DNA of 14,502 bases from Bacillota bacterium (GCA_023398855.1 JAEWRS010000424.1:1-14502); one strand, 5' to 3'. Counted from the stretch's first letter, positions 7,353 through 14,502 are shown. Made by a program: numbers and translations. The notes: generated by a model from the sequence alone, not told the origin.

Positions 7353-7933
7353 CAGTGCATGCTTATGCGGCTTACACCTCCACATAAATTGAAATTGCCG
7401 CAAATGTGGTTCCCATGATTTTTGAAGCCATCTGCAGTATTTATCCCTACAGCAGCATTTTGGTTAAAGCTCATTAAATAGTGGGTTCTGGATTGATCAT
7501 AAATGATAAAGCCGAATTGCTTATAAAGACCTTGAATGGGATCAGACTTGTAAAGATGCAGAAATACCGGCTTATCTGCTTCCCTGGAAAGTGATGTAAT
7601 ACAGCTGATATAAAATGCCTCCAGCCCCATGTGCCGGACAGACTTCATAAGCTGAAGAGCTATGGAACCAAACCGGTCTGCCTGTTCAGCAAATGTAAAA
7701 AAACCCACGATCCTGTGGTTTTGCAATACTTTCTGAAAACAAGTGTATGTTTGCATTTTATGAAAATTATCTGTGCCGATTATCACTTGTATCTCTTCCA
7801 TCCAACCACCATTGTAGTCATCTACATATTTTTTAAGGCAATCCCTTCTTATATTTATGTAACTCTCCAAGTCATTCTCATTCACATCCTGCAAAGAAAA
7901 TCCGTTATTTATTAAACCGTCTGATAATATCAT
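7352..7933 (-). CDS. GNAT-family N-acetyltransferase
   Basis: This encodes 193 residues and starts at 7933 with a GGGGGA site four to five bases upstream. The middle of the protein has the GNAT core: a strand ending VGFFTFAEQ, the acetyl-CoA pyrophosphate-binding turn region (RFGSIALQLMKSVRHMGLEAFYISCI, here split as RFGSIAL and following helix), and the motif B block GLYKQFGFIIYD. The turn departs from the usual Q/R-x-x-G-x-G/A because Ser-Ile-Ala replaces part of it. About 30 residues follow the fold and contain His and Cys residues (NHGNHICGNFNLC), which I cannot assign. The substrate is unknown. The gene stands alone, convergent with dpaB and divergent from the LysM gene. Confidence 0.8.
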   Translation of the reverse strand: MILSDGLINNGFSLQDVNENDLESYINIRRDCLKKYVDDYNGGWMEEIQVIIGTDNFHKMQTYTCFQKVLQNHRIVGFFTFAEQADRFGSIALQLMKSVRHMGLEAFYISCITSLSREADKPVFLHLYKSDPIQGLYKQFGFIIYDQSRTHYLMSFNQNAAVGINTADGFKNHGNHICGNFNLCGGVSRISMH

Positions 7934-8166
7934 GTATCCCCCTGACCGCCAACAGCCATCTGTCTGTATCCAGGATCATGTCCATATAACAGGAGATGGG
8001 GTACGGGCTGTTTTGATTTCAAGTGCTGATACTATCATAATCGTACAAGCGGATAATTATTACCATCCTTTATTATGCATATCCAAATCTTCAAAACATA
8101 TGAGCCTGATAACCGGCCGGCATCCCCTGGTTTCCAAAAAAATAAAATAGGCCAAGGCTGACAGGT

Positions 8167-8193
8167 ACTTTCCCGTATTTAAATCATAAAATA
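8167..8193 (+). promoter_or_regulatory. Sigma-K-like promoter of the LysM gene
   Basis: CATAAAATA at 8185-8193 matches the mother-cell sigma-K -10 consensus CATAnnnTA at every specified base. An AC dinucleotide at 8167-8168, 16 bases upstream, matches the minimal sigma-K -35. The start point would be near 8200, giving a leader of about 26 bases. The -35 requirement is short, so chance matches occur; the case is strengthened by the LysM product and the neighbouring dipicolinate operon. No sigma-A alternative stood out. Confidence 0.5.
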
Positions 8194-8226
8194 AGGCAAA
8201 TTGTTTTATAGAAAGGCAGTAAAATT

Positions 8227-9480
8227 ATGGCTACATGCCCTGTAGGACTGTTTCCTTATACCATTCGATCCGGCGATACGCTATGGCAGATTTCACAACG
8301 TTATTATACCTCCACTGGTGCGATTATGGCAGCAAACCCAGGCCTGAATCCAAGAAACTTATCAGTGGGGCAGACCATTTGTATTCCAGCAAGAAGAACT
8401 CCCCAGCCACCAGCTCCAACACCACCTTCAGGTGGAACCGGCGGCGGAAACCGCTGTCCCGTTGGCCTTCGTTCTTATACCCTGCAGAAGAATGATACGA
8501 TATGGCTCCTGGCACAGCGTTATTGCACTACTGTAGAAAGCATCCAGGCCATAAACCCCGGATTAAATCCCTACAACCTCTATGCCGGCCAGACGATCTG
8601 GATCCCTGCGGGATACCAGCTGCCCAATATACCTTTCTGGTTCCGTTCCCAGGCCGTCACACCCGGAGAGCCAGACAGCAGCGGTGAAATGGACGCATGC
8701 CCAAGAGGCTACGAATCCTACGTGATTGAAGAAGGTGATACGATTTGGATGCTTTCCCAGCGTTTTCAGATCACTGCCGATGAAATCATGGCTTCAAACC
8801 CAGACCTAGATCCTGCCAATCTGTTCGCAGGTCTGGTGATCTGCATTCCCAGAAGACGCAATAATATGCCAAAACCAACACCCCAGCCAATGCCCCGGCC
8901 TGTCCCTGAGCCAGCGGAACCCCCCATTTATCTCTGGGTCAGCAAGGAAGAACATAACTTAAGCAACTACCTTCGTCTTCTGTGGTCACAGCATGTTTAC
9001 TGGGCAAGGATGGCAATGCAAAGTATGATACAGGAGCTTCCAGATACACAGGCAGTTGCCGACCGTCTTGCTCAGAATCCAAAGGATTTTGAAATAGCTT
9101 TGCAGGTTTTCTATGGAGAGGACCTTGCGGAAGATATTGGAAATCTGCTAAGTAAGCACATTTCTCTTGGCAATGATTATATTACAGCTGCAAAGACAGG
9201 GGATGCTGCTGCAGCAGAAAGCATGGAAAAACAATTATACCAGAATGCCGACCAGATGGCGACCTTACTCGGAAATATTAATCCAAAATGGTCCGCAGAC
9301 GAATGGAAAAACATGCTTCACGATCACCTTGCACTTTTAAAGGATGATATCTGCAGCATGCTATCCGGTAATTTTGAAGACAGTATCAGTACCTTTACCG
9401 ATATTGAGCGGGGAGCACTGGAAATGGCTGATATTATGGCTCTTGGTATTGAAAAGCAGTTTCCTCATTATTTCAGATAG
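8227..9480 (+). CDS. Three-LysM protein with helical C-terminal domain, putative spore-envelope protein
   Basis: This encodes 417 residues without a signal peptide. Three LysM peptidoglycan/chitin-binding repeats lie at about 11-54, 84-127 and 165-208, each preceded by a C-P-x-G motif (Cys4, Cys77, Cys158). Repeats one and three also carry Cys in the ICIP end (Cys52, Cys206), suggesting a disulfide that closes the repeat. Pro-rich linkers follow repeats one and three. Residues about 240-417 form a mainly helical domain with conserved-looking LWSQHVYWAR, FYG, WSADEWKNMLHDHL and EMADIMALGIEKQFP segments. I recall this domain as stand-alone Bacillota proteins sometimes mislabelled acetylglutamate kinase; no kinase motif is present. 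The upstream sigma-K-like promoter and lack of a secretion signal suggest mother-cell deposition on the spore cortex or coat, as for SafA. AAAGG lies ten bases before the ATG. Confidence 0.85.
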   Translation: MATCPVGLFPYTIRSGDTLWQISQRYYTSTGAIMAANPGLNPRNLSVGQTICIPARRTPQPPAPTPPSGGTGGGNRCPVGLRSYTLQKNDTIWLLAQRYCTTVESIQAINPGLNPYNLYAGQTIWIPAGYQLPNIPFWFRSQAVTPGEPDSSGEMDACPRGYESYVIEEGDTIWMLSQRFQITADEIMASNPDLDPANLFAGLVICIPRRRNNMPKPTPQPMPRPVPEPAEPPIYLWVSKEEHNLSNYLRLLWSQHVYWARMAMQSMIQELPDTQAVADRLAQNPKDFEIALQVFYGEDLAEDIGNLLSKHISLGNDYITAAKTGDAAAAESMEKQLYQNADQMATLLGNINPKWSADEWKNMLHDHLALLKDDICSMLSGNFEDSISTFTDIERGALEMADIMALGIEKQFPHYFR

Positions 9481-9504
9481 ACCGGGGCAACGCATAGTTC
9501 CTGT

Positions 9505-9575
9505 TTCAGGTTCCATTATGTAATTATTTATTAATGCAGAGCAGGCATATAAACAGTTATGTATTGGAACCTGAA
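9505..9575. repeat. Perfect 11-bp inverted repeat between LysM and GH32 genes
   Basis: TTCAGGTTCCA (9505-9515) and TGGAACCTGAA (9565-9575) are exact reverse complements, separated by 49 AT-rich bases. The spacer holds TTATGTA close to each arm, as a direct repeat. There is no T run, so this is not a standard terminator. It fills the 137-base gap between the convergent LysM and GH32 genes and could be an RNA stem with a large loop, a protein site or a remnant of a small mobile repeat. Confidence 0.6.
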
Positions 9576-9617
9576 TATGTAGAAGTCCTGTGATATACGG
9601 CGTATGAGTCCACGCTG

Positions 9618-10988
9618 TCAGTTGATTTCAAATAAGGCTGCGGTAAGGCTGCCCTTCCATTTAATCGTATCATAAGGAGTGTCAGGAAATACAACAATGG
9701 TAATCATATTAAGCCCTTCATCACCAAATACTTCCAAAACAGAAACATCAAAGATCACCTCTAAATCCCAGCTTCCTTTAATCAGGCGTTTTGAGGAGGC
9801 CACGGAATATTCTGAAGCCATAAACTGTTCATCAAACTCCCGGTAACCGGCAATGGTCCGGTTTACTGTTATTATATCCTCTGTGACCTCAATTTCCAAT
9901 CTTTGCCCTTCACTGTTTGACAGGTAGATGATTCCCTCTCCTTCCCCCTTAATCTTCAGGCCAAATGTTTCTGTCATCAAATGCGTACCATTCTTAACGG
10001 GATAAGCCATATGCCGGAACTTGTCAAGTCCCTCTGCATGTCCGGCCAGACGGTATCCTGCATTTGTTTTACGAATACAAAGGCTTCTTGCCAAAGTCGC
10101 CTGACCACAGAATTTACCCGTAGGCACCACGGAGGCGTAAGCCCAATTCATGGCCCAGCCCATAAACAGAGGAGAATCATAATTTTGAAACGTCACTCCT
10201 GCATAATTATCAAAGCCGTCATCCAGCCAAAGCACCTCCTCAGCCGGATGAGTGCAGAGAAATGTGTCTCCGTCAAAGTCACCTATAAAATACTGGGTCC
10301 TGCACCGTTCCTCTTCTGTTTTTGTCATACTCACTGCTAAAATCCAGAATGCATGATCCTTATACCTGATCCGGAATAAATCCGGACACTCCCATACCCC
10401 CTTTGCATGATTGCCCTCCGGGCCGAATTCTCCTGTTTTTTCCCAGCTTCTTAAATCTTGTGAGCTGTAAAAATATACCCGGTCCTGGGCAGCCAGTACC
10501 AGGCTCCAGCAACGGCGGACAGGATTCCAGAATGCCTTGGGGTCCCTGAAATCAGGAATGCCGGGATTTTCAATTACCGGATTCAAATAAGACTTCTCAA
10601 AATGCTTTCCCCCATCTACGCTGTAAGCAATGCTTTGCTGCTCCAATCCGGTCTCATTGTTATGACTGGTATAAACAGCAATAACAGGAGGGCTTTCCTT
10701 GGTCCCGTAGCCCGAGGTGTTATACTTATCATAAACACAGCTCCCTGAAAATATATATCCCAGCTCATCAGGATACAGCGCTATGGGAAGATGTTCCCAA
10801 TGCAGCAGATCCTTTGTCACCGCGTGACCCCAGTGCATTGGACCCCATACTGTATCACCGGGATATTTCTGATAGCAGAAATGGTAAGTCCCGTTTATGT
10901 ACATCATACCATTGGGGTCATTCATCCAGTTCTCAGTTGGCGTAAAATGAATCCTGGGCCGAAAATCTCTTATTCCTTTTGTGCTCAT
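9618..10988 (-). CDS. Glycoside hydrolase family 32 (beta-fructosidase-like), second copy
   Basis: This encodes 456 residues from the ATG at 10988, preceded by AGAGG at six bases; an upstream in-frame start at 11054 would run into the preceding gene and lacks a site. GH32 enzymes cleave beta-fructosides such as sucrose, inulin-type or levan-type oligosaccharides with retention. The catalytic triad is present: nucleophile Asp24 in WMNDPNG, Asp149 in FRDPK (transition-state stabiliser) and acid/base Glu200 in WECPDLF. The five-bladed propeller is followed by a beta-sandwich containing VLEVFGDEG. There is no signal peptide, so it acts in the cytoplasm on imported sugar. It follows its paralogue by 40 bases and is the last gene of the unit; exact substrate preference cannot be read from the sequence. 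Confidence 0.93.
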   Translation of the reverse strand: MSTKGIRDFRPRIHFTPTENWMNDPNGMMYINGTYHFCYQKYPGDTVWGPMHWGHAVTKDLLHWEHLPIALYPDELGYIFSGSCVYDKYNTSGYGTKESPPVIAVYTSHNNETGLEQQSIAYSVDGGKHFEKSYLNPVIENPGIPDFRDPKAFWNPVRRCWSLVLAAQDRVYFYSSQDLRSWEKTGEFGPEGNHAKGVWECPDLFRIRYKDHAFWILAVSMTKTEEERCRTQYFIGDFDGDTFLCTHPAEEVLWLDDGFDNYAGVTFQNYDSPLFMGWAMNWAYASVVPTGKFCGQATLARSLCIRKTNAGYRLAGHAEGLDKFRHMAYPVKNGTHLMTETFGLKIKGEGEGIIYLSNSEGQRLEIEVTEDIITVNRTIAGYREFDEQFMASEYSVASSKRLIKGSWDLEVIFDVSVLEVFGDEGLNMITIVVFPDTPYDTIKWKGSLTAALFEIN

Positions 10989-11028
10989 AGTATTCCTCTC
11001 TTCCAGTCTGCAGCTTATTTTCTTATGA

Positions 11029-12399
11029 TTACTTAAGCTGGTAAATCCGCACAATCAAATCTCCCTGTATAGAAATTTTCTCATAGGGAACATCCGGGTA
11101 CACGGTCATGGACGCCGTTTCCAGACCCTTGTCCGCAAATACCTCCAAATAAGAAACGTCAAACAATATCTCCATATCAACCGTCCCGCGTAAGAGGCGT
11201 TTTGTTTCCGCAACAGAATGAAGCTCATCACAATAATAATTGGAAAAATCCCTTGCTCCTGCCCTGGACCGGTCAATTCTGACGCTATTTTCCCCTATCT
11301 CAACAACCAGCTCCTGTTTCTTTTCATTTGAAAATATGATTTTCCCGGATCTCCCCTGCACGTTTAATCCAAAGCTTTCACTGTTCAGCGAATCTCCGTC
11401 AGCCACCCCATAAGAAACCGCGCGCAAATGATCCAGACCAAAAGGCTTTGCTGCCAGGCGGTATCCCTTCTCTGTCCTGATAAGAGAAAGCTCTCTGGCA
11501 ACAGTCATCAAGCCTGCAAACTCTCCGGTAGGCACCTGATTGGCATATTCAGGGCTGACACCCCAGCCTAAATAAATCGGCTTCTCATAATTGTGAAACG
11601 TTACCCCAGCATAATTGTCAAATCCAAAATCCAGATAAAGAGTCTCCTTTTCCTGTGTGGTGTTCACAAAGGTGTCACCGTCAAAATCTCCGATAAAATA
11701 TTGAATACGGGCGTGATACCTGCCTGGAATTGCCATCATGCTGGCAAGCAGTACCCACTTTTCCCCTTCTTCCGTCTGAACAGGAAACAAGTCCGTACAC
11801 TCCCAGGTGGAGCTCATCTGATTCTCTTCCCCGCCAAACTCTCCGGTCTTTTCCCAGCATTTCAAGTCTTGGGACGCATAAATATAAGCACAGTCTTTGG
11901 CCGCCAGGATCATGCTCCAGCAATTCCGCCTTTTATTCCAGAACACCTTGGGATCTCTGAAATCCTTTTGTCCGGGATTATCTATAACAGGATTGCCATA
12001 ATATTTTTCAAAATGATATCCTCCGTCCACGCTGTAAGCAATGCTCTGGCATTCATGGCCATCCACCGGATGATGGCTGGTATACATGGCAACAGCGGGA
12101 ATCTCTCCCTCTTTCCCAAAACCCGAAGTGTTTTCTTTATCATAAGCCATGCTTCCCGAAAAAATATAACCCAGTTCATCTGGGTGCAGGGCAATGGGAT
12201 AATGTTCCCAGTGGAGCAGATCCCTGCTCACAGCATGCCCCCAATGCATCGGCCCCCATACAGGCTGATCGGGATAATTCTGATAATAAAGATGCCATAT
12301 CCCATCCATATAAACCATTCCATTTGGATCATTGCTCCAGTTTTCTGGCGGTGTAAAATGTACCTTTGGTCTGAAATTTCGCACACCCTTTGTACTCAT
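11029..12399 (-). CDS. Glycoside hydrolase family 32 (beta-fructosidase-like), first copy
   Basis: This encodes 456 residues from the ATG at 12399, with AGGAGG seven bases upstream; a frame extending to 12417 would start inside that site. It is a paralogue of the next gene, the same length and collinear around the catalytic residues: Asp24 (in WSNDPNG), Asp149 (FRDPK) and Glu200 (WECTDLF). Two positions beside these residues differ from the second copy: Ser22 replaces the usual Met and Thr203-region WECT replaces WECP, which may shift substrate preference. A C-terminal beta-sandwich is present (LEVFADKG) and there is no signal peptide. Its position directly after the binding-protein gene of an ABC importer suggests hydrolysis of imported, unphosphorylated fructose-containing oligosaccharides rather than the sucrose-6-phosphate of PTS systems. 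Confidence 0.93.
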   Translation of the reverse strand: MSTKGVRNFRPKVHFTPPENWSNDPNGMVYMDGIWHLYYQNYPDQPVWGPMHWGHAVSRDLLHWEHYPIALHPDELGYIFSGSMAYDKENTSGFGKEGEIPAVAMYTSHHPVDGHECQSIAYSVDGGYHFEKYYGNPVIDNPGQKDFRDPKVFWNKRRNCWSMILAAKDCAYIYASQDLKCWEKTGEFGGEENQMSSTWECTDLFPVQTEEGEKWVLLASMMAIPGRYHARIQYFIGDFDGDTFVNTTQEKETLYLDFGFDNYAGVTFHNYEKPIYLGWGVSPEYANQVPTGEFAGLMTVARELSLIRTEKGYRLAAKPFGLDHLRAVSYGVADGDSLNSESFGLNVQGRSGKIIFSNEKKQELVVEIGENSVRIDRSRAGARDFSNYYCDELHSVAETKRLLRGTVDMEILFDVSYLEVFADKGLETASMTVYPDVPYEKISIQGDLIVRIYQLK

Positions 12400-12426
12400 G
12401 TCTGTTCCTCCTAACAATATAGCAGA

Positions 12427-12458
12427 GGCTGCCGTACAGCCGATTCTGTGTGGCAGCC
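12427..12458 (-). promoter_or_regulatory. Intercistronic stem-loop after the solute-binding protein gene
   Basis: GGCTGCC (12427-12433) and GGCAGCC (12452-12458) form a perfect seven-base stem with an 18-base loop. In the minus-strand transcript it falls 13 bases after the binding-protein stop codon and about 27 bases before the GH32 ATG. No U run follows, so it is not a full terminator. Such structures commonly protect the upstream mRNA end or reduce read-through, letting the binding protein be made in excess over downstream enzymes. Confidence 0.5.
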
Positions 12459-12471
12459 CTGTTCCTTTTTA

Positions 12472-14247
12472 TTATTTTACAGCGTTCCTTGCCCTGTCTA
12501 CAGCGCCCTGGTAAATGTCAACGATATCTTTGACTCCAGCTGACTCCAGTTCGTTCTGATAACTAGTCCAGCCTGCATCATCTACTCCTTCTGTAATCCA
12601 TTTTGCAATGTAGCGGTCTACAATATTGGAAACAGTAGGCTGAACCTGCGCAAGTCTCGCGATCTCGTCAGTTGTCATCATTACTTTTGGAATTGTTTCA
12701 TATTCCTTTAAAATGTCCTCTTTGCCGTTGACCACCTGATATTCATACAGCTTTACCGCATCAAAGGTATACTTTACAACGGTGTCATAATAACCGTCTA
12801 ATACAGCCATTGGCGTGCGGGCAATTGTTGTATTGGCACGCTGCTGGCCAAAATCAGTCCATGGATCCTGTGTTATGATATGGCCGTTTCCATCCAAAGG
12901 AGTTTCCATGAGCCCCTGGTCATTTTTCACATAGTTGTATCCCATTGCACCCCAGTTGGTCTGGATTGAAACCTCAGGACTTCCATAAATATAGTCATAA
13001 AATCTTGCTACCAGGTGAGGGAATCTGCAATCTGTTGTTATGGCACCAATAGAAGAATCCTGCATTTCTGAATGGTTTAAGGCAAAGCCGACCTTTCCTG
13101 CTTCTCCCTCTAATCTTGGAAGGGGAACGTACTCATCATGCACATCCAGGTTTACGATTTCCTGGTCAGCCCATACACCGAAGGAGCCGATTCTGGCTGT
13201 ATCCTCTTTGATCAAAGAGCTTTTAAATGCAGCACTCTCCGCATTTTCAAAAGAACCGTTCCATAGCAATCCCTCTTTGTAAAGCATATGGAAGAACTCT
13301 GCTGTTTTCTTAATGGATTGATCCTTTGCGGTAAAGGTCACTTTACCGTCAATAATTCTCAAATGGTCGGCATATGGATTGCCTCCACAGTAAGAATCCG
13401 CATTTCCGAAAGCCCCGGTAAACCGGTAGAACAGGTTATAAGAGCCGAATCCATCCTGATTATGCTGACCAAACCAGCTGGCCATGGGTATTTCATCTGC
13501 CTTTCCGTTTCCGTTTAAATCACCGGCATCCCGGAATGCCTTCAGACAATCCACCCATTCATCCACTGTTTCAGGAACATCCTTACCAACCTTGTCCAAC
13601 CAGGTCTTGTTAATCAGGAAGGGGCCAGGAGTCAGGATTAAGCCTTTCATCTGCTCGATCCATGGAAAGCCGTACATGTGTCCATCCGGGCTCTGCACTT
13701 CCATCGTATAAGATGGATTATCATCCAGGATCTTTTTTAAGTTAGGCATGTAATCCTTTACAATGGTTTCTGTGGGAAGAAAAATGTTCTGGTCAGCATA
13801 CTGGGCAACCGTAATACCTGACTGAGACCCTTCAAAATTCCAGAATACATCAGGAAGCTCATTGCCGGCTGTGAGCATTAGGTTGATCTTTTCACCAGCA
13901 TTCTCAGACGGGATGGTGGTCCATTCAAAGGACACTCCTGTATCCTCTGCCCATTTCTTTACCATTACAATGTCCTCTGGTTTGGTGACACGCTGTGCAT
14001 CACCTACATTTAATACTTTGATTTTTCCGTACTTTTCTTCAAACTTTACCGGATCCTTGATAATAGGCAGAGAGCCATCCAACTGGATTAAGCCTGCGTC
14101 TACGGCCTCCTGCTCTTGTGCAGTCAATTCAATTGCTCCCTTTTCTGCATCAGCCTGATTGCTTGTGCCTTTGGAACCGTTGCACCCGGAAAGCAGGGAT
14201 GCTGCAATTGATACAGAAAGAATGCCTGCCGCTAATTTTCTTTTCAT
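12472..14247 (-). CDS. Lipoprotein sugar-binding protein of a CUT1-type ABC importer (LplA-like)
   Basis: This encodes 591 residues. The N-terminus is a lipoprotein signal: basic MKRK, a hydrophobic core and the lipobox LLSGC with Cys22 as the lipidated residue, followed by a Ser/Gly/Asn-rich linker. The mature part has the layout of large family 1 extracellular solute-binding proteins, including the LMLTAGNELPDVFW segment and LNGNGKADEIPMA, an aspartate/asparagine-rich loop resembling calcium-binding turns. The length exceeds classical sugar-binding proteins (about 400-450) and fits the LplA/YtcQ-like group that pairs with LplB/LplC-type permeases. GGAGG lies seven bases before the ATG. It lies 51 bases after the permease and just before two GH32 genes, suggesting a fructose-containing oligosaccharide as ligand. 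Confidence 0.93.
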   Translation of the reverse strand: MKRKLAAGILSVSIAASLLSGCNGSKGTSNQADAEKGAIELTAQEQEAVDAGLIQLDGSLPIIKDPVKFEEKYGKIKVLNVGDAQRVTKPEDIVMVKKWAEDTGVSFEWTTIPSENAGEKINLMLTAGNELPDVFWNFEGSQSGITVAQYADQNIFLPTETIVKDYMPNLKKILDDNPSYTMEVQSPDGHMYGFPWIEQMKGLILTPGPFLINKTWLDKVGKDVPETVDEWVDCLKAFRDAGDLNGNGKADEIPMASWFGQHNQDGFGSYNLFYRFTGAFGNADSYCGGNPYADHLRIIDGKVTFTAKDQSIKKTAEFFHMLYKEGLLWNGSFENAESAAFKSSLIKEDTARIGSFGVWADQEIVNLDVHDEYVPLPRLEGEAGKVGFALNHSEMQDSSIGAITTDCRFPHLVARFYDYIYGSPEVSIQTNWGAMGYNYVKNDQGLMETPLDGNGHIITQDPWTDFGQQRANTTIARTPMAVLDGYYDTVVKYTFDAVKLYEYQVVNGKEDILKEYETIPKVMMTTDEIARLAQVQPTVSNIVDRYIAKWITEGVDDAGWTSYQNELESAGVKDIVDIYQGAVDRARNAVK

Positions 14248-14298
14248 ATTGATTCCTCCACTGAAATAATATTTATTTTTCTTTAATACCTTGCTTTC

Positions 14299-14502
14299 TT
14301 ATCCCTTTACCGCACCAATGGTAACTCCCTTTGCAAAATATTTCTGCAGGAATGGATACACAGCCAGCAACGGGAACGCTGAAACCACAACAATACAATA
14401 CTTTAGCTGCTCTGCAAGCTTTTGCTTTGCCACCAGCTCCGCCGCAGAAGCGCCTACATTTCCGGCCTGATTCATCAGCACCAGATTTCTTAACACAACC
14501 TG
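14299..14502 (-). CDS. ABC sugar permease (CUT1, LplC-like), C-terminal end only
   Basis: The frame is open from the right window edge to a stop at 14299, showing the last 67 residues. They include a loop with NQAGNVGASAAELVAKQKLAEQLKY broken here into its parts (NQAGNVGASAAELV, then KQKLAEQLKY), a final transmembrane helix IVVVSAFPLLAVYPFLQKYF, and the end KGVTIGAVKG, which is characteristic of the second permease of carbohydrate ABC importers of the LplC/AraQ type. The conserved EAA cytoplasmic loop lies outside the window. It precedes the binding-protein gene on the same strand by 51 bases, giving the usual permease-permease-binding protein order of this importer group. The companion permease and the operon promoter should lie further to the right. 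Confidence 0.9.
   Translation of the reverse strand, partial: QVVLRNLVLMNQAGNVGASAAELVAKQKLAEQLKYCIVVVSAFPLLAVYPFLQKYFAKGVTIGAVKG

Noticed and set aside
7932..8150. A 72-codon plus-strand frame in the GNAT-LysM gap
   Set aside because: It has no ribosome binding site, its start overlaps the GNAT start codon on the other strand, and I recognise no family. The rest of this 293-base gap holds nothing I can support apart from the sigma-K-like promoter at its right end.
9481..9617. Intrinsic terminator for the LysM gene
   Set aside because: The inverted repeat present has a 49-base loop and no T run in either direction.
11593..12414. A 273-codon plus-strand frame
   Set aside because: It lies wholly antisense to the first GH32 gene, whose catalytic motifs are intact, and its translation looks like no known family.
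1..14502. Mobile element, prophage, CRISPR array, tRNA or rRNA
   Set aside because: No transposase, integrase, phage gene, spaced direct-repeat array or recognisable structural RNA was found on either strand.

Overview
The window looks like chromosomal DNA of an endospore-forming, chemotactic, anaerobic Bacillota, most likely a Lachnospiraceae (Clostridium cluster XIVa, Lacrimispora-like). This is inferred from the purine-rich ribosome binding sites, the dipicolinate synthase genes, a DUF2156 protein, a His-less HPr-like protein and a CUT1 sugar ABC locus with cytoplasmic GH32 enzymes. Genes are tightly packed, no intergenic gap exceeds 300 bases, and I see no RNA gene, CRISPR array, insertion sequence or prophage.

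Layout. 1-1176 (minus): a two-gene unit, a small membrane zinc-ribbon protein followed by a DUF2156 protein cut by the left edge, behind a good sigma-A-type promoter. 1274-2242 (minus): an AraC-family regulator, divergent from 2434-2676 (plus), a small HPr-fold protein that lacks the phosphorylatable His but keeps the Ser46-equivalent (Crh-like). A bidirectional terminator separates it from a convergent dCache chemoreceptor (2746-4761, minus). dapA (4863-5753, minus) is divergent from dpaA-dpaB (5874-7297, plus). DapA makes the lysine-pathway intermediate that dipicolinate synthase oxidises to spore dipicolinic acid. After a strong terminator come a GNAT acetyltransferase (7352-7933, minus) and a divergent three-LysM protein (8227-9480, plus). 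The LysM protein has a helical C-terminal domain and a sigma-K-like promoter, so it is a candidate spore coat or cortex-surface protein.

The right third (9618-14502, minus) is one transport and hydrolysis unit. Read in transcription order it holds the 3' end of a CUT1 ABC permease, a lipoprotein solute-binding protein, and two GH32 beta-fructosidase-like enzymes of identical length (456 residues) that align without gaps around their catalytic residues. The likely job is uptake of a fructose-containing oligosaccharide and its cytoplasmic hydrolysis.

Most deserving of a second look are the LysM/helical-bundle protein with its sigma-K-type promoter next to the dipicolinate genes, the Crh-like HPr paralogue with an operator-like palindrome, the tandem GH32 pair with an intercistronic stem-loop after the binding-protein gene, and a perfect 11-bp inverted repeat at 9505-9575.
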